NCBI GenBank assembly: GCA_022376465.1
Contig: JACDTU010000005.1
Location: 1,600,001-1,664,000 of the forward strand
Direction: 5' to 3'
Source: Cubamyces lactineus
Lineage: Eukaryota; Basidiomycota; Agaricomycetes; Polyporales; Polyporaceae
Length of the DNA stretch: 64,000 nucleotides
Notes under the pieces: generated by a model
What the model was told of the DNA's origin: nothing
Databases searched by the model: none
What the model saw: only the letters and a program-made list of their open reading frames with translations
In this document: positions 1 through 11,900 of the stretch, piece after piece
Numbering within the stretch: the stretch's first letter is position 1
Layout of the letters: each line of letters begins with the position of its first letter
Position numbers and translations under genes: made by a program

Positions 1-502
1 AGGGCCCTCAATTCTCTTACTTTATTTCCTCACTTTATTCACACGCCTCGGCTAACGAGCGACCGTGACCGAGCGCCGTCATCTGCAACGGTGGATTACT
101 GAAAAATGTCTTTGTGAACTTCAGCGGAGTTTGAACGGCTTCTCAAGCCCGAACTCACCGTAAACAAGCCGGTATGTTTGAAGGCCATGAAGAAATGCAT
201 GAAAACGGCTGACCAGAGGTCGAGCGCTTGGTACTTCCTTGCGTCACACTCGAGTAAAGCGCCCGTTGAGCCCATATAGTAGGGCAGATCTCCTTCACGT
301 CCGTGCGCGTAGTACGGCTGTCTTTGCGCATTGACTGCATCGGCCTATGGTTCGGCACAACTGCACCAACTGATATCCAGTCAAGCCGATGGGGGTATTT
401 TCAGAAATTCGTTCTTCAGACTGACATCATCAGGTCACGGTCGCTTGTTAGCCGAGGCGTGTGAATAAAGTGAGGAAATAAAATAAGAGAATTGAGGGCC
501 CT
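1..502. mobile_element. Non-autonomous DNA transposon with 70-bp terminal inverted repeats
   Basis: Bases 1-70 and 433-502 are reverse complements of one another, with 68 of 70 positions identical by my reading. Both outer ends read AGGGCCCTCAATTCTC. Base 503 is G, so a C just left of the window would give the CAGGG-type terminus common in hAT elements; the left flank and any target-site duplication lie outside the window. About 360 bp of interior remain, too small for a transposase, so this is a MITE-like non-autonomous copy. On the minus strand the interior around 160-300 has an open, non-repetitive frame passing through LPYYMGSTG and YQALDLWSA and ending at a GTGAGT-like site, so it may be a captured exon or transposase remnant. 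I do not recognise the family. The arms are nearly identical, which suggests a recent insertion. Confidence 0.85.
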
Positions 503-1502
503 GACTAGCCATACTCCGATCTCATTGCCCCGGTCTGCGTCAAGTGCACTGGAACCTATAGGTGTCAATCATGGAAGCACGGATTGGGGGCCCTGGCGCA
601 GGCGTACGGCAGGCAATGCCGGGCGTCGAGAACAAGGATGTCGATCTTGGGATGGAAGTCCGGATGCCAGCTTTGGAGGATCGAAGCCGCAGCAGGTCGA
701 ACGCAACACACGCTAGCGATGCAGGTGAGAGCGGGATCCGCACCGGAGAGGGCCAAGCGCCGTGCGTCTCATGGCATAGTTCGCCATGCAGCATGCGCGA
801 CGGCACAGTTAGACGCGCAGGGACACAATATCGCAAGCACGCCCATGCAATGTGAACGTTCGAACGTTCATGAGTCTTCGCAGGTTTCCCCGCTCTAGAG
901 GAGAATGCCCTTGTAAGATCGGAGCGCTCGTGTTCACAGGCATGTAGCGTATTGAATCGCCCCGAAACAATGGAGGAAGGGAAGGTCATCGGAGACCTCG
1001 GTTCGGTGCGGGGCGGGGCATGGCCCGTAATCCTGTCCCTGCCAGCGATATCGGTAACACAATCGGTGGAATTAATGACTTGCCTGCGGTGACAGAGGGC
1101 ATCGATCAATCACAGCTACAACGCGGATTTGACTTGAAGAATCCTGACTGCCAATCTGCTTCTTACATCATCATACATCATCATTGAACTGGCGAAGCCT
1201 ACACGCTAGGTCCATCTTCAGGGCCATGCGTCTAGACCGCCTACGAGAGATACAGTACGTCAAGACTACGGGGAGGGGGATTAAGCAATGATTGAGATAG
1301 GAGCACTTTTTAAGCAGAGGGGTGCAAGATGCCGCAGGAGCTTCGCAGAAGACAGTAAATGCGCATAGACAAGCCATCCCTTCAAGAGAACCAAGCGAGA
1401 CAGACGAGACCACATGCCTCAGAACCGATGCTGATGGATATGTCAACACAGAATACAATGCCAAACGATATAGTACGCACCTTGACACGGCTGTTCTTGC
1501 AT
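503..1502. other. Intergenic, no gene supported
   Basis: I see no conserved domain or convincing splice pattern. An open minus-strand stretch at 540-1109 is not continued by plausible exons and has no domain-like composition. The only local structure of note is a perfect 18-base palindrome at 853-870. The right part is downstream of the C2H2 gene and may hold its 3' UTR. Confidence 0.5.
853..870. repeat. 18-bp perfect palindrome
   Basis: The sequence TGAACGTTCGAACGTTCA equals its own reverse complement. It contains two overlapping AACGTT/TTCGAA palindromic cores. It could be a dimeric transcription-factor site or chance; no nearby start codon assigns it to a promoter. Confidence 0.5.
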
Positions 1503-2280
1503 TCATCCGCTGGAGTTGGGGCAGAAGGACTTGATGTGGCGCGACAAAGTATCGGCACGAGCGAAGTCAGCACCGCAGTGAGGACATTGCTTTACCATGT
1601 TCCGTAGATGACACTCCGCGATATGCTTCCCAAAGCTCGATGGGTACATATCCTTTCCGCAGCGTCTGGTGCCCCAGGTACACGTGTGACGGCTCCGGTT
1701 GTCAGTTACTTGCACACCGTGGTACTGCCTCAGATGACGAGCAATGCCGGATGGGGTAGGATCCTCAATGATATGCCGACAGGAGTCCCATTCGCAACGA
1801 GGAGCGCTAGTTGCTCGAGGACGAGAGGCGTATGCAGACTGAGCAGGATAGCCGTATGCGGTAGACTGAGGGATAGAGGAGTAACCAGCGCCGTCCCGGA
1901 AAGCGGATGCAGCGTTGCCAGGAGCGCTCGGAGTCATCGTTGGGTTGTGGTAGGCCGAAGAGGTGTAGCTGCCGTAGTCAGGCTGAGAATGGTACTGTTC
2001 ACGACTGTACGTGGTTGGGTATGACGTGGCCGACACGCCTGCGTAAGCGTAGTAACCGGGAGAGGGGTTGCGGATCGCAGCGGGAGATCTAGCGGTGGAA
2101 CATCTCAATTTAACAGGCTCAGATAGCTGGTCGATGCGTGGATGCTTACGGCTCAGAGGAATGCCAACTATCGCCAGAGACGGCTGAGACTTGCGAGAGA
2201 GGGGGAGACGGGGACCTGTATTGGAAATTATCGGGACCGGAGCGCGTGAGTTAACTAATCACTGCTCACGAGTTCTGCAT
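1503..2280 (-). CDS. C2H2 zinc-finger protein (three exons)
   Basis: Predicted nuclear DNA-binding protein of 220 residues, reconstructed as exons 2270-2280, 2150-2215 and 1503-2088. The introns are 54 and 61 nt, start GTGAGC and GTAAGC and end ACAG and CTAG. The 11-nt first exon begins at the ATG at 2280 and keeps phase through both junctions, which is why I chose it. The N-terminal half is rich in Ser, Tyr and Pro, typical of low-complexity activation regions. The C-terminal part has three fingers: C-x4-C...H-x4-H starting CEWDSC, a second starting CTWGTRRC and ending H-x4-H, and a third CPHC...H-x4-C ending just before the stop. The last finger is C2HC rather than C2H2. Target genes are unknown. 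The domain is clear; the first exon is an inference from splice signals. Confidence 0.75.
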
Positions 2281-5200
2281 GTAGCTGTCGAGGCGTGCAG
2301 TGTTGTCGAGGTGTCCAATGTGGTACGGCGTCTGAGACACAGGAGACACGAAGGAGCCGCTTCGAGCACCAGAACGATTGAGGAATGAGGCATCGGAGTA
2401 CAATGGATGCAACTGGCGGGAGTCTCCGCAGGCCAAGTCCGAGGAACTAGATCGCAGCAGTGATCAGACTCAACAGGGTACGCAGAGATATCCACTATCA
2501 TACTTGTGGCTCGCTACCGCAGGCAGCCGTCGAGCAGACTCAGGGCTCCCAAGGGATGACCGATAGACGGAAGAAGGTTGGTCGTACTGCATTGTTCAGT
2601 CAAGAGGTACGAGGAGTGCAGACGAGCAAGACTGTGGCGGGGGCAAAGAGAGGAGAGGGGCGTGTTGTGCGTCTATTACACTGAGCCCTTTTCTACTAGT
2701 TGTGCTGATGAGCTGATGGCCAATTGTCGTCGTGGCTCTGCGTGTGCGTGAGGCCAGGAGGGGAAGGAGGCACGCAGCACCGCCGAAGGTATGAGCGATG
2801 CAACCTACGGATCCAACCCCGGCAACATGCTTTCCGTTTGATGATCCCAGAAATTGCAAGCGCGTCGAGGCTCTGCCGGCAGACAGCGAGAAAAGGGTCC
2901 TGATGATGCCTAGGAGGAACCCTAGTAAGAGGGCGTCTGACAATAAATTCCCATGGCCAGCCCCCAGCCCTGCTGCAGATCTCGCATCGCCAAGCACCCC
3001 CGTGGCACAGCGCAGAATGGGCTACCCAGACAGCTAGGATGCTTAGTACTCAGTCCCCACCAGTCTACCGACGTCTACAGCGACCGAAAGCGATGTTCAT
3101 CGAGCAGCCAGTATAGGACCAGCATCAGTCGTGCGACAACCGGAGCTACGACAGCCGGCAGAATTCGCGTAGCCGCTAGACTGCAGTAACCAAGCGGGCA
3201 CGGACAGACACTACATCATGCTCTCGCAGAGGGAGAGTTACTCAAGCTGAATGGCAACCAGGCCAGCAACGTAGGCCCGTGAGCTCACAAGATATCAATT
3301 ATCACACTTCAGCTAGCCCAAAGAATACGGTGCCCAAAGCCAACATTGTGGATACCCTAGACAGTTTCCGACCCCAGGATCCACTAAGATTCCACGTGTG
3401 GTATTAATGCCAGAAAGAAATGCTCCGAGCTACTGAGAGGCGGGCGCAGGCAAGGGGATCGTCAAACAGATGGAGGATACGAGAGCGATGGATGGAATAC
3501 AGGTTCAAGAAGCGACCCTCACAGCTTTGGCATCTCTACCACTTCTAGACGCCCACGCCATCGATATCCAGAAATGGTGCGTAACCGTGACAGATCAAGT
3601 CACGTCATCTACCTGGTCGGCGCTTGTGAGCGTCGGCAAAGGCTCGGCCACCGCCAAACACGCTCACATCCTCCTCTCACCCCCGCCCAACGCTGCGCGC
3701 CGCGCGGGCAGTTTGCTCACATTTCAAACGTTTGGCATCTACAAGCGCGCTCGCAACACGCTGTTATATGCTTGGTCATACTGGAGCGTCTTTTTGCCAT
3801 ATTTGATAAACGAGGCAAATCCACCAGTATACATGTGCAAGTAACAGTCGCGCGTCTCCAGGCAGAGCGCTTTCCGATTGTTCCTTCCTACAAATCTCCG
3901 CGGTTCTCGCTATGTGTATTAGGTTGCTTTCATATAGGTTCCGACACGTTAGGCGCGCTCGCATCGCGCCCCCAGACTGCACCCTAGTCAAGGCGAATAC
4001 CCCAAGTTGCAACGAGCCGGCCGTGGGTGCATCTCGTATCCAAGAAGTCGTGTCTGGACATAGCTCCCCCGGAGAACGGCATGGACCTCCATACTATCGC
4101 GCGTCTCCATCATCTGATTACCTAGTCTGGTTAGTTACTTCCTCCCTTCCCTACCACGTTCCAGGCGCCGATGACTGCCCTCTGATAATCTGCATTAAGC
4201 ATACCGTGCGTTCCTCCCGCCACATAGGTACCACCAATTGCAAGAATGGACTCAGAAGCTCAGCCGAACAAACCACATCGCTCCGTCTGCAGTCGCACCT
4301 TGGGGGGCAATGAACCCCGATAGCGGTACTTCTCTCTTCGCCGCCAAGGCCTCGTAGACTGATTCATAGACAACTTTCACTGATTTAGAATGTAGAAAGC
4401 GTGCATCGCTCACAAGTCGTAGCTTCGCATCAAGTCGCGGGTACTGATCCCCTCGAACACCGCCAGCCGTATGACAATCTCGGGCGCCTCTCTTTAAATC
4501 CTCTCCGGATACCTGCCACCCTGGTCTTCTCCCGCGCTATTCTAAGCCAGCTTTCGTAACCCATGAGTCCGGTCTTGTACATTGTGCAGCGCCCGTGTGC
4601 TCAAATGCCGAGCTTCGGTCTAGCTTCGTTCCTGGCCACTTACGTCATACATTCAAGTTCGAACCGTCGTGTGGATATCTGACCAACGACTGGTGCATGC
4701 TGTGTACAGTACTGCACAGCGTGTCCAGACCACGACAAGTGTTGAACACAGGACCTCTATACACGCCGTTTGCAATTCCTCAAGATCTGGCTGTCGCTAC
4801 AGTTATGGATGTGAGTTCGGTCTCTTGATATTCCAAACATGACTTCGCGTCCGCCCTCCAATCGATTTGCACTTAATAAATTGCTCACAATATGCTCGTA
4901 GGAACCACGCCAGATATTCGTGTATTGGGTGTATGGCCCGTGATTGAACCAGGATCGATCTACGAGCGGCATTAGGACACTGTGGATCGTATAGCGCTTC
5001 AGGCGGTGCCACTGTAGGAATGACATTGTCTGTAGACGACTCGGGCCAGATGCTGCGCGCGACGGGTACAGTGCGTGGCTCTGCGGAAGAGGTCTTACGC
5101 ACAGTCTTTTTTAAATCAGTCAGCTCTAGATTTCGATGTACTTTCTAGTCGCAATTGCCTCGCACCGCGCCCGGAGTTGCTAAACGCATGCGCACAACGC

Positions 5201-6674
5201 CGCCCACACATTGGCGCGCGCCAGAAGCCGCCAGTCGCGTGGTCTACCACAATCAATCCTGGTTGAAGTTCATCAGACATTGCGGTCTCTCGCCGAGCCG
5301 CTGAGAAGTCAAAACCATATCTAGCACAATAAGCGTTCAGACTTGCACCGTGACAGTGTTCACCCATCTACATCGTCGTACGTTGCACAGGCACAGTACC
5401 TACCTTCCCCTAGCGTGCTGATGATGATTATACTACAAGGCTGTCTACTGGCGCGGCGACGCAGACAGCGCATCGGGATATCCTGGACGATCATGGCCGC
5501 AGCCTCCTGCCGAGATGTGGTTTCAAACGCTATACACTCGCCTGAGTCTTTCATTGATTTCGAAATCCCCGACCCGCTCACGCTCACACGCACTGCCCAT
5601 TGTGGGTCCTCATAGATGCTTCTGCCGTCTTTTCCCATACTTATTCCTGATGCCGTCCTTGCCTCTTCGCGCTGCGTTCATCGGCGTACAGATTCCCGAG
5701 GCGCATATTCAGACTGCAGTCTGTGGTTCTACGCCCGGATTGGTGTACGTTATTCTCTATTCAACACACTCCCATACGTACCATTTTTCATTTTGCGGCC
5801 GCTGAGGACTATCACAGTCATGCAGCCCGCCACTTTATTGCCTCACGTCGCATGGGCATATTTCTCCGTATGCTCTCAAGACGCATATATCAAATTGTTC
5901 CAGATGTTGGCGTGGAAGTTCAGGTCCACCAGTGCATCGTCCTACAACTTCTGATCCAGACAACGAATCATCGCGCCCTTGACGCAACCTCGGCCCCCTG
6001 GCCGTTGATAAATGGCCTGTACGTCCCCTGCGAGGGTGAGGCCTTGGCAATTGTGGTGCGACCACGGATGCTTCGGGCGGGGCTCGGGCTCGTTTCACGG
6101 GTTTCCAGCGGGACGGGGCCTAGCCATGCTGTTCAAGGCCCCTGGGTGCGACTTTGTGGTAGAAAACAGATGAGATGATTGCTGTAGCATACCGTTGCTA
6201 TCGCCTCGCTGTTGCCTTCAGGAACTTTCTTGGACACATCGCCCGCCGGACTCGTCCCCCGTCATGCAACGCTTGGCCGGCCTTCCCGGTGAATTGACGG
6301 TGAGCACGCGGACAACGCCATCTTTTATTACGCCGTGAAGTATGGGCGGCCTGATAGCGTCCAGGCTGACATTAGGTGATTCTCACTGGCAGGATGCCGA
6401 TGTGGTAGTACTATGACATACGACATGCTAGACTCGTACCCAGACGACTGGCGCAGCCGTAACTTGGGCGTAAGCTTTGAAGAGTCGCTGTAGCGTCTGT
6501 GAAGCATGTGCAGCTATGCCGTCGAATGTCAACCCTTGATGCGATGCGTCCGTAAGACGTCTTGCCTCAACTGTCACCAAGGATATCTGTTTCCCGCATG
6601 ATGTCGATCAGGAGAAGCTTTCGCTGCTCCACGTTTATCTTGACTGTATGCAGTGCTTGCGTGAGGTCGCGAAG
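2281..6674. other. Long gene-poor stretch
   Basis: About 4.4 kb in which I cannot support a gene. Several open frames of 60-140 codons exist on both strands (for example 3470-3844 plus and 2596-2997 minus), but none shows a recognisable domain or joins others through splice sites. Around 5900-6060 on the minus strand a frame reads short protein-like pieces interrupted by a stop, perhaps a decayed gene. A segment near 6551 is weakly similar to one near 6815 inside the small gene to the right. This could be degenerate mobile DNA or unrecognised non-coding genes. Confidence 0.4.
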
Positions 6675-6915
6675 CTAAGAGCACCGCGGAAATAAGTCCG
6701 TCTGCGTCGCTAGATAAGTTGTAGACAGGGGAGACCGAAGGAATGTCTTCGTGAAGCCTTCTTTCATCTTCAAGAAAGCGTCCGAAGGCTTTTCACCGTT
6801 CTTCCCCGCTGCAGTAAAGACATCTTGTCTCAACTTGTCATCTTTTCCTGCATTGACAAAGACCAATTTCCGTTGGGCTATGCGTCAAGCATTACTACAT
6901 ACTACTCGATTCCAT
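6675..6915 (-). CDS. Candidate small spliced gene, 61 residues, unknown function
   Basis: Exon 1 is 6903-6915 (ATG at 6915, 13 nt). A 55-nt intron (GTATGT...TGCAG) precedes exon 2 at 6675-6847, which ends in TAG. A TATATA box lies about 30 nt upstream of the ATG, in the minus orientation near 6943-6949. The product is short, basic and Lys/Thr-rich, with no signal peptide or membrane segment and no family I recognise. Immediately after the TAG the same frame stays open for 35 more codons, with helix-like composition, to a TGA near 6570. That suggests either stop-codon readthrough, an unrecognised extra intron, or a gene broken by one stop. Splice signals and promoter are seen; that it is expressed is inference. 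Confidence 0.35.
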
Positions 6916-7127
6916 GGCTCACAAACATGGGAGTGTCGTCACCCTATATACCCCCATTGACTCCATGTTCCATGCTTTACTCATCGGCAGGCCATCAGTG
7001 ACACCATTGCTTTCGACAAGCTACACATATAATAATCAATCGACGAGTTTTGGATGAACCTGCAGTCGTTGAAGTGCTGGGCAAAGGGATCTCGTGACGA
7101 CGTCGCGTCTCCGCAATCACGTGCTTG

Positions 7128-7157
7128 ACGCGTCGTGACTTGTTTACTGTCACGCGT
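7128..7157. promoter_or_regulatory. Two ACGCGT (MCB) boxes upstream of the RIP-like gene
   Basis: ACGCGT occurs at 7128-7133 and 7152-7157, 79-108 bp before the ATG at 7236. In budding and fission yeast this hexamer binds MBF and drives G1/S transcription of replication and repair genes. The spacing and pairing resemble functional MCB clusters. The same motif recurs upstream of mlh1 in this window. Confidence 0.5.
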
Positions 7158-7235
7158 GGCAATATTCCAAAGCTCGCTTGCTCGGTGTCCTGCTTTCCAC
7201 TCCCGCAGCCACAGTGACGACCACTTCCACTGTAC

Positions 7236-8134
7236 ATGATGCACACGACTGTATATCCAGCAACGCCGCCTCGGCCAAGTTACTCCTCTCCCAGCAGCTA
7301 TGCCCATATTCCTTTACGATCATCACCGCTCGCGAGCAGTCCAGGCTCATCGCCTGCAGCTCACGCCAGTGCCCGTCGCCGTACGCAATACAAGTCTAAT
7401 CCGTTCAACTCTTCCGCACCTCAGCGTGTACGTGACTCCGAGGCGCAGAGGAGACGTGCAAGTGCCGTCCGTAGCTTTCCTGAGGGATCAAGCAGTGGCG
7501 CGGTCCCGACGGAGGAGGCACCCCGCAAGGCTTTCCTCAGGGAAAGGCTAAAGGCCCGGTGCATCGAACGTGCAGCGAGGAAACGAGAAAGGGCGATCGC
7601 AAAAGGCTCAAGGCATCTAAGCAGCGAAGGAAGCAGTGATGGCGTAGATGAGATGATGGACGAGGATGACGAGGACGAAGAGGTAATGCTCAATGACGAG
7701 GTATGTAGCATCCTTAGTTTTTGCGGCAAGGCTTTGAACCTTGAGTACTGAATCACTTTCCCTGGCCAGTTGTTCCAGCGCATTGTCGAGAGCGCGAAGC
7801 GGAAACAACGGCATGCTTATCGTGTGTCGTATACGTACGACGTCGGTTCCTCCTTTGATCCCGACATAGAGGATATCCAAAGCTGGGAGGATGATCTACA
7901 AGGTACATACACAATATGATCTTCTGCCTATTGACTAGCTGACGACGAATATACTTCTAAGCACTCGAGGCCACGTCCGTTACGCCCGATGACCTACTAG
8001 ACGAAGAGCTAGAGGCATATGCGGCCGAAGCAGACCTCAATCTCGACGACCTCCCCGTTGATGAAATCTTCAGCTATAGTGACTTTGAAGACGAAGGTAC
8101 ATCTACAGCTGGAGAAGATATCGAGATGTCCTAG
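7236..8134 (+). CDS. Acidic protein resembling RPA-interacting proteins
   Basis: Three exons, 7236-7700, 7770-7902 and 7962-8134, encode 256 residues; introns are 69 and 59 nt with GT...AG ends and consistent phase. The N-terminal third is Ser/Pro-rich. It is followed by a basic helix (FLRERLKARCIERAARKRER) that resembles the N-terminal region of RPA-interacting protein (importin-linked carrier of replication protein A). Next come an acidic Asp/Glu patch at about residues 138-152, a middle block with SYTYDVGSSFDPD, and a strongly acidic C-terminus ending EDIEMS. The C-terminal Cys-rich zinc finger of animal RPAIN is absent, so the assignment is tentative. Paired MCB boxes upstream would fit an S-phase role. 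The gene structure is solid; the function is inference. Confidence 0.7.
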
Positions 8135-8407
8135 CGGTTTGTTTCTGAGTCGATAGTCATCTGCGGCTGTCTGTGTGTACGATACCGTCGAGGCGCATAT
8201 GCGACCCGCACCAGCACTTTCCTTACCACCCCTCCCGTAGACGACATGCATGTACTTTGGATTTCCCGCGGGGCACGATCCATCCATCCTGACCTTTAGC
8301 GATACCTATTACCCAGCGACACCTTCCTGTATTGTACGATAGCTCTATCTATGCACGTCCCCCGGGATCCTAGTACACCCACAATACCGCGGTCGCCTCA
8401 GCACGCC

Positions 8408-11275
8408 TTAACACCGTTCGAAGACGCGGTACAAGTCTGGCAAGTCGGCCACCTGAACCACATCACGATCAAGCAGACTCTTCGGCGGCACCAAGTAGCG
8501 CGCCATCGCCGGGAACAGAATGTGCTGAATTTGCCATAGCGTCGCCTTCTGCGCTCCCACGTCTTGTTCGCTTATGGGCTCCGCTGCGGCGCCCCGTGTA
8601 TTTCTCTCGGGGAGAAGCACAGGCTCTGGGACATAAAAGTATGACAGTTCCCGCAGGAAGGTATCGAAGCACGGCAGCTCTTCAGTCCAATCGACTTGTG
8701 GACCGAGGCGCATGAGGAACAGCGGGAGCTTATCGAGGTTGGGCGTGTAGTCGCGCAGAAGCATTGGCAGCGTCTCGACGAGTCCGTTCTCGGAGATGCC
8801 CAGACTGAAATACTCGTGCAGCATATCCCGACGGGCCATCAAGAGGTTCACAATGCGCTGCGAAAATGGGTTGCTCGTATCAGTAACTGCCATCGTGCGG
8901 TGAAGAGTGCATACACACATTCACAGCATCTGCCTTGGTCATGCCGCTCTGCTCCAGGGCTTCCTCCGCATCAATGGCGAGCGTGATGAGCATTCGCAGG
9001 TCAGGCGGGGGATCGAGCCGAATCCGAGAGAAGTTCCCGAACTGCCTGAGGCCGAGCTGGTAGAATAGCTCGGCTGCAAGGGAGCCGTGATTGAGTAGGT
9101 AGAGCCTCGTGCCGTGCTGTACAAGCGAGAGACAGCGGGCAGGGTCGACGACCCCGACAAACGTGTGCTTCGCAAGGATCTCGCTGAGCTCTGCATACCG
9201 GCGTCGGGGATTGAGGTGAAATGACACAATAGTGAGACCATGGAATAGGAAAGTAGTTGTGGTATACCGGTGCTTACGGTGGTGCTTCGCCTTTGTGACA
9301 GAATTTCGGAGGTCCCTGACAGATTTCAAGAAACATTGCGATTCCTTGATCTCCCTGTCCCGTACCATCGGAGGCGTTTCAAGGGTCCTAGGGCTATTGT
9401 CTTCATCTCCGCCGCTGTCTGTTCGCTTCAGCTGAGATGGGTGGGTGACAGGGAACATCGAGTCGAGGGTACGGTCTTTCAGGGATGTGCGGACTTTCTG
9501 ATACGAGTACACCTTGCGCTTCGCAGTCTGAGATGGGCCGGGCGCAGACTGATTATCTTCTGGATTGTCAGAGTTACTTGCCCCATTGGGCTGACTTTCC
9601 TCTGTCGCATCCATGTCCTCTTCCTCTCGTGCTTTACGTTTGCCCTTGGACTTCTGACTGCTAGGAATCTCGGCGACACCACCCGTGAGCAATGTCTAGA
9701 AAAGGCGGTTAGTAATCGCATTTCAGCCCAGTGAAGGCAGCTGGTGAGACAGTACTTGGTATTCGTACACCCGAGACTGGCTCTGCCCAATGAGGGCGTG
9801 CTGGACAGTGTCCGCTATCTGCTCAATGATGGCATCCTCGTTGAGGAAATGCACCTCCTTTTTTGTAGGATGCACATTGACGTCGACAGATTTGGGGTCG
9901 ATCTGCAGGCTGTAGAGTGCCAGTCACGCATTGAACTGCTGTCTAGGCGGAGTTGCTTACCTCAGATATATGAAAGGAGATGCGCCCTTTGCGAGGACGC
10001 CATTATACACGGCTTCCAGTGCCCTCTTGATTCTCGACGACTCAACCAAGCGGTCTCCCCGGAAGGCATGAGTGCGTGATGCAACCTGGTGTATTGCTTC
10101 CACTCACGATTTATGAACAGCAGGAGCGTCATTCTCTTCGCTTGGTAGTTGGCGTTAGTGAAATAGGCATCTGCGCTCCAGGAGTTCTCCTCCTCAACCG
10201 CGTCCTCGTCACTCGTGTCGCAGGACACAGGTGAGGCTCTGCCTTTCCCTTTACCGAATGAGGAAACAGAAGTATGCAGGAGTTCCTTGGCAAGCGTTTG
10301 TCCGTACAACAAACGTATAGATTGCAGCGTTGTCGAGGATGAAGGAGTCGAGACGTCCGGAGAAGGATTCCCGGTCTGTACACAAGGCTCAAGAGACTTC
10401 TGCGACGACAAGGCGAACTACGCACCCTCTTGCAGGTGAAGGATACATGGGGGTTGTGAATAGCATATCTGGTCACCACGTCGAGTATGCGGGAATACTC
10501 TTCTGATGAACCACGTAGAGCGGAGAGGCGAGTAGGGGTGTTGTAGAACAGATTCTCTACCTATGATCACGCCTCAGTTCAATCCAAAATGATTTCGACG
10601 CATACACTCACGGTTATCGTCGTCCCGTCGTTTCCTGCGCACGGTTTAGGATCTGCAGTCGCCCCCGTCTTCGCTGGCGCTAGAGAGCCGTCGACATAGC
10701 ATGCCCTTGTAGAGTTCAATAGCTGCAGAGCCCACTTTGGCTAACATACGCACTTCCAAGCGCAGGTGTCGGCTTTGGTCTTGGTGACTACCGTCAAATT
10801 CGACACATAAGATATTGAAGCGAGGGCTTCTCCTCGAAATCCATACGTGGTAAGCCGAGACAGATCAGAGAACGATGAGAGCTTGGAAGTCGTGAACCGT
10901 TCCGCAAGTATCGGTAGGTCCTCTTTCTTGACAAATGTGCCTATTGTTTGCATGCAGTTCGATCGGGTCTAGGCTCCAACTCACCCGTATACCACAACCA
11001 TTGTCTTGGATTTGAAGAAGCTTCATACCGCCATCCTTCACGGTGACCTTGATGGAAGTGGCTCCGGCATCAAGGCTGTTTTCTATAAGCTCTTTGAGGG
11101 CCGAAGCTGGTCTGTGTATGATCTTGCGAGGATAATGAGATAATACAGGCCCGTGCATTGTTGCGATGCTCACCTCGCCCGCGGCAATGCGGTTGATGAC
11201 AGATTCTTGAAGTCGCTGTATGGGCCGGGGGCCTGGAGGGGGAGATACGGGACGCTCGGGCGTCGCGGCCGCCAT
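8408..11275 (-). CDS. mlh1: DNA mismatch repair protein MLH1
   Basis: MutL homologue of the GHKL ATPase superfamily; forms MutL-alpha with Pms1 in the nucleus and couples mismatch recognition to strand incision. Eleven exons join in phase: 11174-11275, 10985-11122, 10754-10926, 10612-10705, 10426-10560, 10108-10375, 9961-10054, 9756-9909, 9278-9695, 8917-9190 and 8408-8873, giving 771 residues, close to yeast and human MLH1. Visible motifs are the NRIAAGE start of the fold, [12 protein letters not shown] (catalytic Glu and Mg-binding Asn), [19 protein letters not shown] and the [16 protein letters not shown] stretch. The C-terminus is the invariant FERC, which completes the Pms1 endonuclease site. 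One donor is GTGCGT (after 10754), chosen because it restores the WKA-x-Y-x-DG phase. The last intron (8874-8916) is short at 43 nt and is the least certain junction. Confidence 0.96.
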
Positions 11276-11900
11276 GGCGGACTAGAACAAACGAGCGGTA
11301 ACACTGCGGTCCAAGCGTCGCGAGTCCTTCGATCGTCCGATCGCGTTGTTTGCGGGGCCGGGGCCGGCAACCAAAGGGCTCTTCGGGCCAGACGCGTCGA
11401 TAGAGCTGCTTCAACGACAATTGACCGGTAGTTACGGCAGTATACCAACAACGCGAGCACTGAGGAGACTGCCTATAGTGCTGCAGCAGACAGAGCGGAG
11501 GCTTTAACACATACAATTGCAGGAGACTGGGTCAAGTCGCGCGCGACGCGTTCACGCGTCCATAATTGCGGCCACGTGCGTTCCCCACAGCTTACATAAG
11601 CTAGCCATCCGCCCTGGTCTCAGCGGCGATGTCCGTGTGCGAGTACATAGCTCAGCCATCTTTCCCTCTCCTTCCTCCGTGCTTGTTCTCATACGACCAC
11701 CTCGCCGCAACCACGTCCGCAACGCTGCACACAACCACCACACGCTGCCGATTGACGCTGCCCTCCTCTGGAGGCGATCTCCCTTCCCCGAAACTGTCGC
11801 GTCTAGACGAGCGTCCGCTACATTTTCGTCAACTGAGAAGACTTGACGCACGCGGCATCAGACCACCCCTCTCCGAGGCCCAGTTCGGTGCGCGTTCGTC
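11276..11900. promoter_or_regulatory. Divergent promoter of mlh1 with three MCB boxes
   Basis: Shared 625-bp intergenic region between mlh1 (minus) and the gene at 11901 (plus). ACGCGT occurs at 11392-11397, 11546-11551 and 11554-11559, that is 117-284 bp upstream of the mlh1 ATG. A CACGTG E-box lies near 11573. In yeasts, MBF acting on ACGCGT induces several mismatch-repair and replication genes at G1/S. The motif cluster is seen; binding is inferred. Confidence 0.5.

Noticed and set aside
540..1109. 189-codon minus-strand open frame
   Set aside because: No domain, no splice partners and no promoter signals; overlapped by other long frames in several phases.
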